Origin: Roseivirga spongicola | GTDB lineage: Bacteria; Bacteroidota; Bacteroidia; Cytophagales; Cyclobacteriaceae | DNA length: 43,812 nt | Direction of reading: 5' to 3' | Assembly (NCBI RefSeq): GCF_001592965.1 | Contig: NZ_LRPC01000002.1 | Location: forward strand, 1-43,812 | Shown: positions 24,420-30,968 of the stretch, in pieces | Numbering within the stretch: the stretch's first letter is position 1 | Layout: each line of letters starts with the position of its first letter | Position numbers and translations under genes: made by a program | Notes under the pieces: generated by a model | The model's input: only the letters and a program-made list of their open reading frames with translations | Database searches by the model: none | What the model was told of the DNA's origin: nothing

Positions 24420-24842
24420 TTATTCTAGTTCGGGCGTTTCGTTAAACCCCTCCAAATCGACAGAAAAACCTTCTATAGAGCCGTTCTCATTAATATCCAT
24501 AATGATATAATCTCCATAGCCGTTTTCATGAGGGCAAAGGAGTGAAGGAACGTAGTTGTTCTTTATTGAGGTCACTACTTTCTCATCTTTATCTAGGAGA
24601 TAGTAGCTTCCATCGTCACAAACTTTATAGTGAACAGAAGCTTTTTTGCCAATTTCCCAGTCCTTAATAATGCCAGTACTGAGATCAATAATGGGGCGCC
24701 ATCTGTCTCCCCTTCGGAGTGGTATTAAAGTCCCATCAACATCTTCAACTCCATTGACAGTAGCATCTTCCCAATACCTAACACCTGCGTCAACAGCAAG
24801 AAAATTAACCTCTTTGTCTTCTATTACTTTTACTTTGTTCAT
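24420..24842 (-). CDS. conserved phage protein, unknown (140 aa)
   Basis: Beta-rich protein containing VDAGVRYWEDATVNGVEDVDG, RRGDRWRPIIDLSTGIIKDWEIG, ASVHYKVCDDGSYYLLDKDEKVV and GYGDYIIMDINENGSIEGF. I recognise this series (YWEDATVNG..D, G..W.PIID...G.I..W, HYKVCDDG.Y.L) from uncharacterised proteins spread over several bacterial phyla, often next to phage genes; no function is known to me. It lies three bases upstream of the 200-aa gene. Confidence 0.7.
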   Translation of the reverse strand: MNKVKVIEDKEVNFLAVDAGVRYWEDATVNGVEDVDGTLIPLRRGDRWRPIIDLSTGIIKDWEIGKKASVHYKVCDDGSYYLLDKDEKVVTSIKNNYVPSLLCPHENGYGDYIIMDINENGSIEGFSVDLEGFNETPELE

Positions 24843-24866
24843 AAATAATTGATTATCAGTTAGTTA

Positions 24867-25232
24867 TCAAAAAGGCAAGTCGTCAGAATCTTCTCCTGTG
24901 CTTACCGGGGCTTTTCTCTCTTCAAAGTTTTGGATGTCTGTGTCTCTTTGAGTGCTCTCGCCTTTGTCGATTTTCCAGGCATTGATGGTGTTGAAGAATC
25001 TGGTTTCTCCATCTTTCTCGTACTTTCTTCCTCTCAGGTTAATTCCGACTGTTACTTCTTGACCTTCCTTTACATCGTCTAGCAGTCCGCACTTGTCTTG
25101 AACAAACTCCATTTTGATGAACTCTGGGTACTGAGGGTTGTCGGCATATTCAAGTACAAACTCTCTCTTCTTGAATGATGATGTTACATTCTGTGTGTCG
25201 TAGATCCTCTCTACTCTTCCTGTTACTTCCAT
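24867..25232 (-). CDS. DUF3127 OB-fold protein, probable ssDNA-binding protein (121 aa)
   Basis: Residues 1-90 follow the Bacteroidota DUF3127 pattern: MEVTGRVERIYDTQNVTSSFKKREFVLE, IKMEFVQDKCGLLDDVKEGQEVTVGINLRGRKYE, FNTINAWKID. An OB-fold is predicted for the family. The C-terminus is a flexible acidic tail ending DSDDLPF, very close to the DDDIPF tip with which bacterial SSB recruits partner proteins. This supports an SSB-like role at the phage fork. It overlaps the upstream 145-aa gene by one base (TAATG). Confidence 0.8.
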   Translation of the reverse strand: MEVTGRVERIYDTQNVTSSFKKREFVLEYADNPQYPEFIKMEFVQDKCGLLDDVKEGQEVTVGINLRGRKYEKDGETRFFNTINAWKIDKGESTQRDTDIQNFEERKAPVSTGEDSDDLPF

Positions 25233-25669
25233 TAATTTTCGGGTTTTATGTTATACTTCTCTATCAATGCTTGAGTTAGTATTCTCACCTCTTTACCGCA
25301 CTTGGTACAGGCTAGAATGGTTTTTTCTCTTCCTTTTGGAGTGAAGACTATTTCGGGCACAAAGTCATGGTCGGTGCATTCTTCTTCTAGCCTGTCTTCC
25401 AACCATCTGATTAGCCTTAGCTGCCTTTCTGCAATAGCCCATATTTCCAATTGTTGCTCGTCTCTATCGTTATTAGGAAAATCGTTCCTTAGATAGTCTA
25501 CAATAGCTGCGCAACGACCAAGGACAGGGTAGAGCTTGGTTAGCATTGACTGAGCCTGTTGCTCGGTTAGCCTTCTTCTTTTTCTGAAGTAAAGCCTGCG
25601 TATTTCAAGCCTATCCTCGTCTATTGTTTCAAGCCTATGGATAAGGTCTATGTATGCCCATATCTTCAT
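25232..25669 (-). CDS. helical protein with C-terminal zinc ribbon (145 aa)
   Basis: The first 95 residues are helical and Arg-rich (RLETIDEDRLEIRRLYFRKRRRLTEQQAQSML). The C-terminus has a CxxH...CxxC pattern (CTDH about residue 98, ACTKCGK about residue 126), as in a zinc ribbon. Nucleic-acid binding is likely, but the target is unknown. It lies directly between the HTH gene and the SSB-like gene, with one-base spacing on one side and a one-base overlap on the other. Confidence 0.6.
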   Translation of the reverse strand: MKIWAYIDLIHRLETIDEDRLEIRRLYFRKRRRLTEQQAQSMLTKLYPVLGRCAAIVDYLRNDFPNNDRDEQQLEIWAIAERQLRLIRWLEDRLEEECTDHDFVPEIVFTPKGREKTILACTKCGKEVRILTQALIEKYNIKPEN

Positions 25670-25924
25670 TTAGTCTCTTGTTTTGAAGTTTTGATTGGCA
25701 AACTCTAGGCACTCGCTCCACTTGTAGCTTATACTCTTGCCAAATTGGTAGTAAGAAATGCTAGGGCTGTATTTCTTTCGGTCGTGATAACTGGCAATGG
25801 TATTGGTGTGTACATTCCACCTTTTAGCCAACTCTTTTCTTGTTATAAATTCGTCTGGATCGAAGTTTGAATGCCCCTCCAAAACGGTCTTAACAATTAG
25901 CCTCACCATCTTCTCGAATTTCAT
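25670..25924 (-). CDS. excisionase/MerR-type HTH protein (84 aa)
   Basis: FITRKELAKRWNVHTNTIASYHDRKKYSPSISYYQFGKSISYKWSECLEF is the excisionase/'HTH_17' winged-helix pattern, with the recognition helix near WNVHTNTIASY. Proteins of this size act either as phage excisionases or as small early regulators. The middle of an early replication-recombination operon fits either. It has one-base spacing to the YqaJ gene. Confidence 0.7.
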   Translation of the reverse strand: MKFEKMVRLIVKTVLEGHSNFDPDEFITRKELAKRWNVHTNTIASYHDRKKYSPSISYYQFGKSISYKWSECLEFANQNFKTRD

Positions 25925-25925
25925 C

Positions 25926-26957
25926 TTAGCTCTTTAGTATTTTAGGTGATACAGTGAATTTTGAATAGTTAGAAACCTTGCCAGCCGCCCCAAAGTCTAT
26001 GCACTTAACTTTATTGTTGCCCATGATTTGGATTAGCCTATTCTTGATTCCGCTTTGCTCTGCGGTAGCTTCTTTTTTGGTTTGGCCGAACTCCAGGTAT
26101 TGTTTAGCTAGACCGAAGGTTTCCATGTCGCCTTCCATTGGTAAATTCTCTGGTAGGTTTCGGTATTTCTCTTTGAGGAATTTCTCGGTAGCCTCTCCAC
26201 TTTCGGCCATTGGCTCGTATTCGGTTATTAGCGCTTCTTTTTCTTCGCCCTGAAGCCCTTTAGCGAGTTCTTTCTTTACGAAGATTACATTGTTCAGGAA
26301 GTCGTCTGCTGCCTGTACAACACTTTGAAAAATAGTGTTAGTGTCTTCTTTATAGAAAGGAATGATTTCTGGGTAGGTAGAGTCTTTCAGCTGAAAAATC
26401 TCACCGTATTGGTGTCCAGAAGTGTGTATCTGAGTAATCAGTTGATAAATGTGGGCAGGAGATACGCCCGACTCCCATTTATCGGTTGCCTGAGAAGAGG
26501 TGTTTTTAACTTCTACGCAGCCTTCGGGAACGGTCTTATACCTTCGGCACATAAAGTCCATGTTTATAGCAAACTGTGGGTACTCAGGGTTGATGTAAGT
26601 GAAGTTTGCAGGTCTGTATGAGCGCAGTTTATTGCCCTTGTTGATATTCTCTTCAAAGACTTCTTGCGACTGGTTTAGCGGATCTATGTAGCGCCACCAT
26701 TCTTTTACACTGATTCTTTCTAACACTTTGCCCTTCCAAGTGAATATGTTGTCGAAGTGAACAGGCGGTGTTTCTCTAATCATCTGGTGAAACAGCTCTA
26801 ACTTGCTTCTGTATTGGTCGAAGCCCATGAGTACGCCAATATCTGAGCCGCCAAGCCTTGCTACTTCAGGATTTCCAAAGCCCTGGAGCTTGTGTCTTAG
26901 CTTGATGAAGTTTTTGTAGTTCTTGTATGGGAACTTTTGGAGTTTTCTTGATAGCAT
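25926..26957 (-). CDS. YqaJ-like viral recombinase exonuclease (343 aa)
   Basis: PD-(D/E)XK nuclease of the YqaJ/lambda exonuclease group. The family signature ARLGGSDIGVLMGFDQYRSKLELF is at residues 33-56, a glutamate lies in WKGKVLERISVKEWW (Glu80), an Asp in FAINMDFMC (Asp134), and EVK is at residues 149-151. This enzyme should resect dsDNA 5' to 3' for single-strand annealing recombination. No RecT, Erf or Sak-type annealing protein is recognisable nearby. The C-terminus (TAEQSGIKNRLIQIMGNN...) is the usual helical extension. It overlaps YopX by one base. Confidence 0.85.
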   Translation of the reverse strand: MLSRKLQKFPYKNYKNFIKLRHKLQGFGNPEVARLGGSDIGVLMGFDQYRSKLELFHQMIRETPPVHFDNIFTWKGKVLERISVKEWWRYIDPLNQSQEVFEENINKGNKLRSYRPANFTYINPEYPQFAINMDFMCRRYKTVPEGCVEVKNTSSQATDKWESGVSPAHIYQLITQIHTSGHQYGEIFQLKDSTYPEIIPFYKEDTNTIFQSVVQAADDFLNNVIFVKKELAKGLQGEEKEALITEYEPMAESGEATEKFLKEKYRNLPENLPMEGDMETFGLAKQYLEFGQTKKEATAEQSGIKNRLIQIMGNNKVKCIDFGAAGKVSNYSKFTVSPKILKS

Positions 26958-27328
26958 TAGGCTGTTTGGTTAAGGAGTTCAGGGTTTTCGTAGATGTTGC
27001 CGATGACTGTTGATTTGTGGTTAAGAACTGATAGGCTAGGCGATACTTCTATTTCTCCATTCCATCCTTTTGCAGTAAAACATCCGCTAGAAAAACATAC
27101 CACATGATAATTATGACCTTTTCGCCATGACGGCCTATGTCTTGTTTCACCTGTATCTAAAATATCGCCCTCATAAATCTCTTGGTCGTTCTTATCTTTC
27201 AAGCCAGTGAATTGCATTATCGGCAGGTCACTATCAAATTGAATTACTTTAAGCTGAACGTCCTTGATTGAAAAAGGACTTGACATGTAATCAACATTGT
27301 CCCATACCCTGAACTTAATCTCTCTCAT
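26957..27328 (-). CDS. YopX-family phage protein (123 aa)
   Basis: Recognisable YopX pattern: MREIKFRVWDNVDYMSSP at the start, then MQFTGLKDKNDQEIYEGDILD in the middle and STVIGNIYENPELL at the end. YopX proteins are common in Gram-positive and Bacteroidota phages; the function is unknown. There is a 184-nt structured gap upstream, between this gene and the HNH-like gene, and a one-base overlap with YqaJ downstream. Confidence 0.9.
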   Translation of the reverse strand: MREIKFRVWDNVDYMSSPFSIKDVQLKVIQFDSDLPIMQFTGLKDKNDQEIYEGDILDTGETRHRPSWRKGHNYHVVCFSSGCFTAKGWNGEIEVSPSLSVLNHKSTVIGNIYENPELLNQTA

Positions 27329-27346
27329 TGTTTTACTTTTTCAGAA

Positions 27347-27472
27347 ACCCCTGCTTATCATTCTCGGCAAAAATTGTTTCCGCTAGAGAACCGAATGCTT
27401 GCAACCCTTTAATTCTCACCTTGAATAAGGCCGTTAGGGAAGGGTCTGCAAGTGAATGGATAAGCAAGGGGT
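27347..27472. ncRNA. structured RNA-like element between the HNH-like and YopX genes
   Basis: P1: ACCCCTGCTTATC (27347-27359) pairs with GATAAGCAAGGGGT (27459-27472), 13 bp with one bulge. P3: CTTGCAACCCTT (27398-27409) pairs with AAGGGTCTGCAAG (27440-27452), 12 bp with one bulged base, and holds an apical CCTT-GAAT-AAGG hairpin. CATTC at 27359-27363 can pair with GAATG at 27393-27397 (making a side hairpin) or with GAATG at 27454-27458 (extending P1), so two states are possible. On the + strand a further AGGGGTAG/CTAGCCCCT hairpin (from about 27467) with a T tract (27509 on) competes for the P1 GGGG. The strand is uncertain; the gene operon would transcribe the - strand. No known RNA family is recognised. 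Confidence 0.5.
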
Positions 27473-27512
27473 AGGTCACACTGTCTATTCTCTAGCCCCT
27501 CGTTTGCGTTTT

Positions 27513-27815
27513 TTATAGCTGAGAGTCGTAATACTCCCTGACTAGCTCTTCTTTTCGGTTGAATACCCAAGAGAATCGCTTGTCTTGTTTTGCTTTGTCT
27601 GTTTTGAAATCGAATAAGTGATGTTCTTCAGGAGTCATTAAGACAATGTTTCTCTTGTCTAGCCTATATGAAGGGTATGCACCTTTTGAAAGCACATGAG
27701 CGAAGCAACTGACGCTAAACTCGTAGATAAGTTCTCCTGACACCTCAGATTCATGCGGACGCTCATTCCAAATCTCTTTGAATAGCTCTAACTCGCCTGT
27801 CTTTTTTCTTTTCAA
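27513..27815 (-). CDS. HNH-like small phage protein (100 aa)
   Basis: The start is TTG at 27815, overlapping the stop of the 141-aa gene (TTGA); there is no ATG before residue 60. The core 'FAHVLSKGAYPSYRLDKRNIVLMTPEEHHLFD' matches the small HNH/His-Me-finger-like proteins of Bacteroidota phages, where a histidine in FAHVL and Asn/His in NIVLMTPEEH occupy the ends of the metal-binding fold. The usual Cys pairs of HNH zinc knuckles are missing, so nuclease activity is not certain. The position at the head of the early operon fits a recombination or repair nuclease (NinG-like). Confidence 0.6.
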   Translation of the reverse strand: MKRKKTGELELFKEIWNERPHESEVSGELIYEFSVSCFAHVLSKGAYPSYRLDKRNIVLMTPEEHHLFDFKTDKAKQDKRFSWVFNRKEELVREYYDSQL

Positions 27816-28237
27816 GATTTCTTCAGACTATCTAGTGCCGCCTTAGACTTCTCTTGAGTCTTGGCTTGATTGGTTTCTTTAGAGGCTCTTACTCTAAGCC
27901 CTTTCTTGATGTCTCTCCCGACCTTAATGCCCTCTTCAACGTAGACCGTGATAGTTTTGCCTATCCAGTTCTTTACATCAGCACCGTACAGTCCAACAAG
28001 TGTTTTTCTGTTAGAGCCATTAAGGACTAGTTGTCTCTTGGCTTTTGAGAACTCAAGTGAGTACACTACATCTTTGCTTCTTCCTCCCTCAAATTCTACA
28101 TCCCTGTTTTTGTAAACATTGGCAATAACCAAGTCTATTGAGTTGATTCCTTCGAGGTCTTCACTGGCCATCCAAGGGCTATCTCTCATTTCTCCAGCCC
28201 TTCCGTCAAAAGGCTCTCTTTTAATTTCTTTAGCCAT
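27812..28237 (-). CDS. OB-like early phage protein (141 aa)
   Basis: ATG at 28237 is used (a TTG three bases upstream would give MMAKEIK). First gene of the early operon, about 20 bases downstream of a good promoter. The central 100 residues, MASEDLEGINSIDLVIANVY, VVYSLEFSKAKRQLVLNGSNR, TLVGLYGADVKNWIGKTITVYVE, GIKKGLRVR-type end, match a widespread uncharacterised phage and plasmid family with the pattern 'L.GK..T..I..V...LVLN.TN...L..LYG.D...WIGK.I.L' that looks like an OB-fold. ssDNA binding or annealing is a possibility, relevant because no annealase accompanies YqaJ. Confidence 0.65.
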   Translation of the reverse strand: MAKEIKREPFDGRAGEMRDSPWMASEDLEGINSIDLVIANVYKNRDVEFEGGRSKDVVYSLEFSKAKRQLVLNGSNRKTLVGLYGADVKNWIGKTITVYVEEGIKVGRDIKKGLRVRASKETNQAKTQEKSKAALDSLKKS

Positions 28238-28259
28238 CAATTGCGTATTTGATACAGTA

Positions 28260-28290
28260 CAAAGGAATCTATTCGGGGATAGAAAAACAA
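28260..28290 (-). promoter_or_regulatory. leftward early promoter
   Basis: Read on the - strand, TTG (28290-28288) is followed after 20 bases by TTCCTTTG (28267-28260), one mismatch from the Bacteroidota -7 consensus TAnnTTTG. The start codon of the first early gene lies 22 bases downstream. The divergent HTH gene at 28419 may supply the regulator. Confidence 0.6.
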
Positions 28291-28418
28291 GAAATACTTT
28301 ATAAAAAATAGAATCCGAGTATCAATATACTTGTGTAAATAATAAAAAGAGATTATGTATAGTTGTTTAGTAAAAAAATTATAACGATATTCGCATTGTC
28401 AACAAAAAGAATAATGAT

Positions 28419-28805
28419 ATGAAAGAGAGGGCATTCCTATCTTTGTTAGGAAAAATAACAGGAGACTTAGAGGCTGCTGAAACCTTGGCCTCTAAAGATA
28501 AGGTGGCGAGTAGGGTCGCTTACTTCTGCAAGAAGGAGAATAACAAGTACTTTGAGAAGTTCACTCAAATGAACCTCACTTCTCTCTGGGGTAAGAGCGC
28601 TCAAAGTGTTGGCTACATTTTTAGAGGCGAGCAAAACATGACACTTCAAGAAGTGGCGAAGTTTGCAGAACTAATGGGAGTAACTACCGATGAGGTCATC
28701 CTAGGAAGGAGTCTAAACAGCGGAAGTAAAGAGAAGAAAGAGCTGGCCGAAGCGAAGCTAGAAATTGAAAGACTTAGAGGGGTGATTCACGCCCTTACCA
28801 AGTAG
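28419..28805 (+). CDS. HTH-like phage regulator at the right end (128 aa)
   Basis: Central part KSAQSVGYIFRGEQNMTLQEVAKFAELMGVTTDEVIL has the spacing of an XRE-like HTH, and the C-terminus is a Lys/Glu coiled coil (KEKKELAEAKLEIERLRGVIHAL) similar in style to that of the regulator at 9000-9404. It is divergent from the early operon across 180 bp that hold the early promoter, so it is the natural repressor or regulator of early transcription. ATG is chosen by the AAAGAATAATGATATGAAAG context. No other HTH subfamily marks are visible. Confidence 0.6.
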   Translation: MKERAFLSLLGKITGDLEAAETLASKDKVASRVAYFCKKENNKYFEKFTQMNLTSLWGKSAQSVGYIFRGEQNMTLQEVAKFAELMGVTTDEVILGRSLNSGSKEKKELAEAKLEIERLRGVIHALTK

Positions 28806-28871
28806 AAATCGTGTGCGGATTGTGTGCAAGTTTTAGTGACTGAGAGTAGCTGAAAAGTAGTGAGGTGCTAA

Positions 28872-28925
28872 AAAACAAGATATTTAAAATGATTATGAGG
28901 AAAAACCCCTCTAAATTCTTGTTTT
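28872..28925. repeat. inverted repeat at the phage-host border
   Basis: AAAACAAGA (28872-28880) and TCTTGTTTT (28917-28925) are exact complements, 36 bp apart, and enclose GAGG (28897-28900)/CCTC (28908-28911). It lies between the last phage gene and the first host gene. It may be a terminator for the right-end regulator (T-rich 3' arm) or part of an attachment site; neither is shown. Confidence 0.4.
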
Positions 28926-28998
28926 AAGGTGTTAAATGTTAATAGTTAATTAACTCTCCATTCACATGCTATACTGGAATTGTTAGAAATTTGCAGGA

Positions 28999-30012
28999 AT
29001 GAAAAAAATACTCACCATAACAGCTGTATTGTGCGCTTTAGCCGGAGCGGCAAAGGCACAAGATTCATCATCAAATCAAGTACTTAGTACCATAGCTATA
29101 GGCTCATGTAATAGACAAGAAGCCCCTCAAATTATTTGGCCAAACATTGCCAATAAGAACCCAGAGTTATGGGTTTGGCTAGGCGATAATATTTACGGAG
29201 ACTCAGAAGACTTAAACGTTCTAAAAACGAAGTACGAGCTGCAGAAGAATAACCCAGCTTATAAGAAATTCACCTCAGAAATACCTGTAATTGGTATTTG
29301 GGATGACCATGATTATGGTGTAAATGATGGAGGAAAAGAATACCCTAAAAAGAAGGAGAGCAAGGAGTTAATGTTCAACTTTTTAGATGTGCCTGCCAAC
29401 CATCCTGCCAGAAAAAGAGAAGGTGCTTTTCAGTCTTATGAATACGGGGTAGATGGGAAGAGAGTGAAAATTATACTTCTAGACATTAGATACTTTAGAG
29501 AAGAACTCCATAGAGAGAATGGCCGCTATGAGCTAAACTGGGATGGTAAAATCTTAGGCGAAAAGCAGTGGGCTTGGTTAGAAAAAGAACTAACAGACAG
29601 TAATGCCGATATGCACATTATTGGTAGTGGAATTCAGTTTATAGTACAAGAACATCCTTATGAAAAGTGGGGCAACTTCCCTAAGGAGCGTCAACGCATG
29701 TTAGACCTTGTTGTAAAAACTCAGCCAAAAAACGTTCTTTTCTTAAGTGGAGACAGACATATTTCTGAAGTAGCTAGTATGTATGTACCTGGCTACGGAA
29801 AAGTTTTCGATTTTACTTCTAGCGGAATGACTCACAGCTTTGAATCTAGTACCGAATTAAACGCCTTCAGAATTAGCGATCTTATTACTCAAAAGAGCTT
29901 TGGCCTAATGCAAATAGATTGGCAAGGAGAAAATACTAGTGTAAATTGTCAGATGTTCAGCCCAGAAGGTTCACTCATAGATGAGGTAACCATTAAGTGG
30001 GATAAAAGATAA
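28999..30012 (+). CDS. secreted PhoD-type metallophosphoesterase (337 aa)
   Basis: Signal peptide MKKILTITAVLCALAGAAKAQ (1-21). Metal-binding motifs of the PhoD family in order: GSCNRQ (35-40), GDNIYGD (62-68), WDDHDYG (101-107), HIIGSGIQF (206-214) and SGDRH (250-254). The family hydrolyses phosphodiesters and monoesters, usually with Fe/Ca, in the periplasm or outside the cell. It is followed after three bases by a glycerophosphodiester phosphodiesterase gene, which suggests a phosphate-scavenging pair for phospholipid headgroups. RBS-like AGGA lies just before ATG. First host gene right of the prophage. Confidence 0.9.
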   Translation: MKKILTITAVLCALAGAAKAQDSSSNQVLSTIAIGSCNRQEAPQIIWPNIANKNPELWVWLGDNIYGDSEDLNVLKTKYELQKNNPAYKKFTSEIPVIGIWDDHDYGVNDGGKEYPKKKESKELMFNFLDVPANHPARKREGAFQSYEYGVDGKRVKIILLDIRYFREELHRENGRYELNWDGKILGEKQWAWLEKELTDSNADMHIIGSGIQFIVQEHPYEKWGNFPKERQRMLDLVVKTQPKNVLFLSGDRHISEVASMYVPGYGKVFDFTSSGMTHSFESSTELNAFRISDLITQKSFGLMQIDWQGENTSVNCQMFSPEGSLIDEVTIKWDKR

Positions 30013-30015
30013 ACT

Positions 30016-30891
30016 ATGAAAAATATATTGCTCTTCTGTGGTTTCATGATGGTTTCCCTCTCATTGAAATCTCAAGAATTAGATGTTCAAGGCCATAGAG
30101 GCGCAAGAGGTTTAGTGCCGGAAAATACCATTCCGGCATTTATTCGTGCCTTAGAAGAAGGCGTTACTACACTAGAATTAGATGTGGTAATTACTAAAGA
30201 CAAGCAAGTGGTCATTTCTCACGAGCCCTATATGTCTATTAGTATTTGCTCTAAGCCAAACGGTCAGCCAGTGACCAACAGTGAAATGGAGCAATTCAAT
30301 ATCTATCAGATGACTTATGCTGAAGTGTCTCGGTTCGATTGCGGGATTAGAGGAAATTCACGCTTTCCAGAGCAACAGAAAATGGCCGCGAGTAAGCCAC
30401 TTTTGGTAGATATGATAAAACAGGTTGAGAATTATCTAGCTGAAAAGGGACTTCCGAAGGTAGCTTATAATATAGAGCTGAAAAGTACGCCCAAAGGTGA
30501 CGGAATAAGCCACCCGCAGGTAGAAGAGTTTGCAGATATTGTGCAAACTGTTTTAGATCAGGTGCTTACTAATGATAGGTACACAATTCAATGCTTCGAC
30601 TTTAGAGTGCTGAAGTATTATCACCAAAAATATCCAGATGTAGATTTGGTAGCACTAGTTGAGAACATGAAAGGAGTGAAGGGGAACCTGAAAGAATTAG
30701 GCTTTGTTCCTGAGATTTACAGCCCATATCACGCGCTGCTATCTCGAAAAGACATTGAACTCTGCCACCAAGAAGGGATGAAAGTCATTCCATGGACAGT
30801 GAATGATAGAGATAGAATGGAAAAACTAGTGAATTGGGGGGTAGACGGAATTATCACAGATTATCCTGATAGAGCCAAAGGACTGAGGTAA
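30016..30891 (+). CDS. glycerophosphodiester phosphodiesterase, exported (291 aa)
   Basis: Signal peptide MKNILLFCGFMMVSLSLKSQ. TIM-barrel GDPD motifs: HRGARGLVPENTIPAF (27-42, catalytic His27 and Glu36), ELDVVITKDKQVVISHEP (54-71, with His69), the middle YNIELKSTP and the C-terminal PWTVNDRDRMEKLVNWGVDGIITDYPD. The enzyme splits glycerophosphodiesters into glycerol 3-phosphate and the alcohol. The three-base gap after the PhoD gene indicates co-transcription, so both likely serve periplasmic phosphate and glycerol recovery. Confidence 0.92.
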   Translation: MKNILLFCGFMMVSLSLKSQELDVQGHRGARGLVPENTIPAFIRALEEGVTTLELDVVITKDKQVVISHEPYMSISICSKPNGQPVTNSEMEQFNIYQMTYAEVSRFDCGIRGNSRFPEQQKMAASKPLLVDMIKQVENYLAEKGLPKVAYNIELKSTPKGDGISHPQVEEFADIVQTVLDQVLTNDRYTIQCFDFRVLKYYHQKYPDVDLVALVENMKGVKGNLKELGFVPEIYSPYHALLSRKDIELCHQEGMKVIPWTVNDRDRMEKLVNWGVDGIITDYPDRAKGLR

Positions 30892-30968
30892 TAATACTCT
30901 ACCTTGTAAAACATCCCTAGACTGATTTTTTAGTAAGGGATTACTCATTATTTTTGGTGCCCTGAAAT

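Larger units (their letters stand above)
2210..27435. repeat. dispersed 10-bp word AACGGNCTTA (16 copies, phage half only)
   Basis: AACGGCCTTA on the + strand begins at 3435, 5784, 8946, 13058, 13430, 16679, 17837, 20617, 23218 and 23552; on the - strand it occupies 20524-20533 and 27426-27435. Position-6 variants are AACGGTCTTA at 22483, 25883 and 26529 and AACGGACTTA at 2210. Further single-mismatch copies exist (for example 6698, 10616, 21242, 22186). No exact copy was seen in 28999-43812. Found by eye; a full search could add some. Confidence 0.7.
1..28870. mobile_element. temperate podovirus-like prophage (partial; left end outside window)
   Basis: The block contains phage-type genes only: tail/connector-like proteins, ejection-type proteins, a primase-helicase, YqaJ exonuclease, YopX, Rha and two HTH regulators, in phage-like overlapping operons. 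Ordinary chromosomal genes start at 28999. The right border is placed between the last phage gene (ends 28805) and the host PhoD gene; no tRNA or clear att core is seen there. No integrase, terminase, portal, capsid or lysis gene is recognisable in the window, so these probably lie to the left. Whether the element is intact cannot be judged. Confidence 0.85.

Noticed and set aside
24700-24760. DVDGTL in the 140-aa protein as part of an RNA polymerase DxDGD motif
   Set aside because: The protein is far too short and lacks all other polymerase features.
30904-30945. ATCCCT/AGGGAT inverted repeat as terminator after the GDPD gene
   Set aside because: The T run lies in the loop, not after the stem; function not supported.
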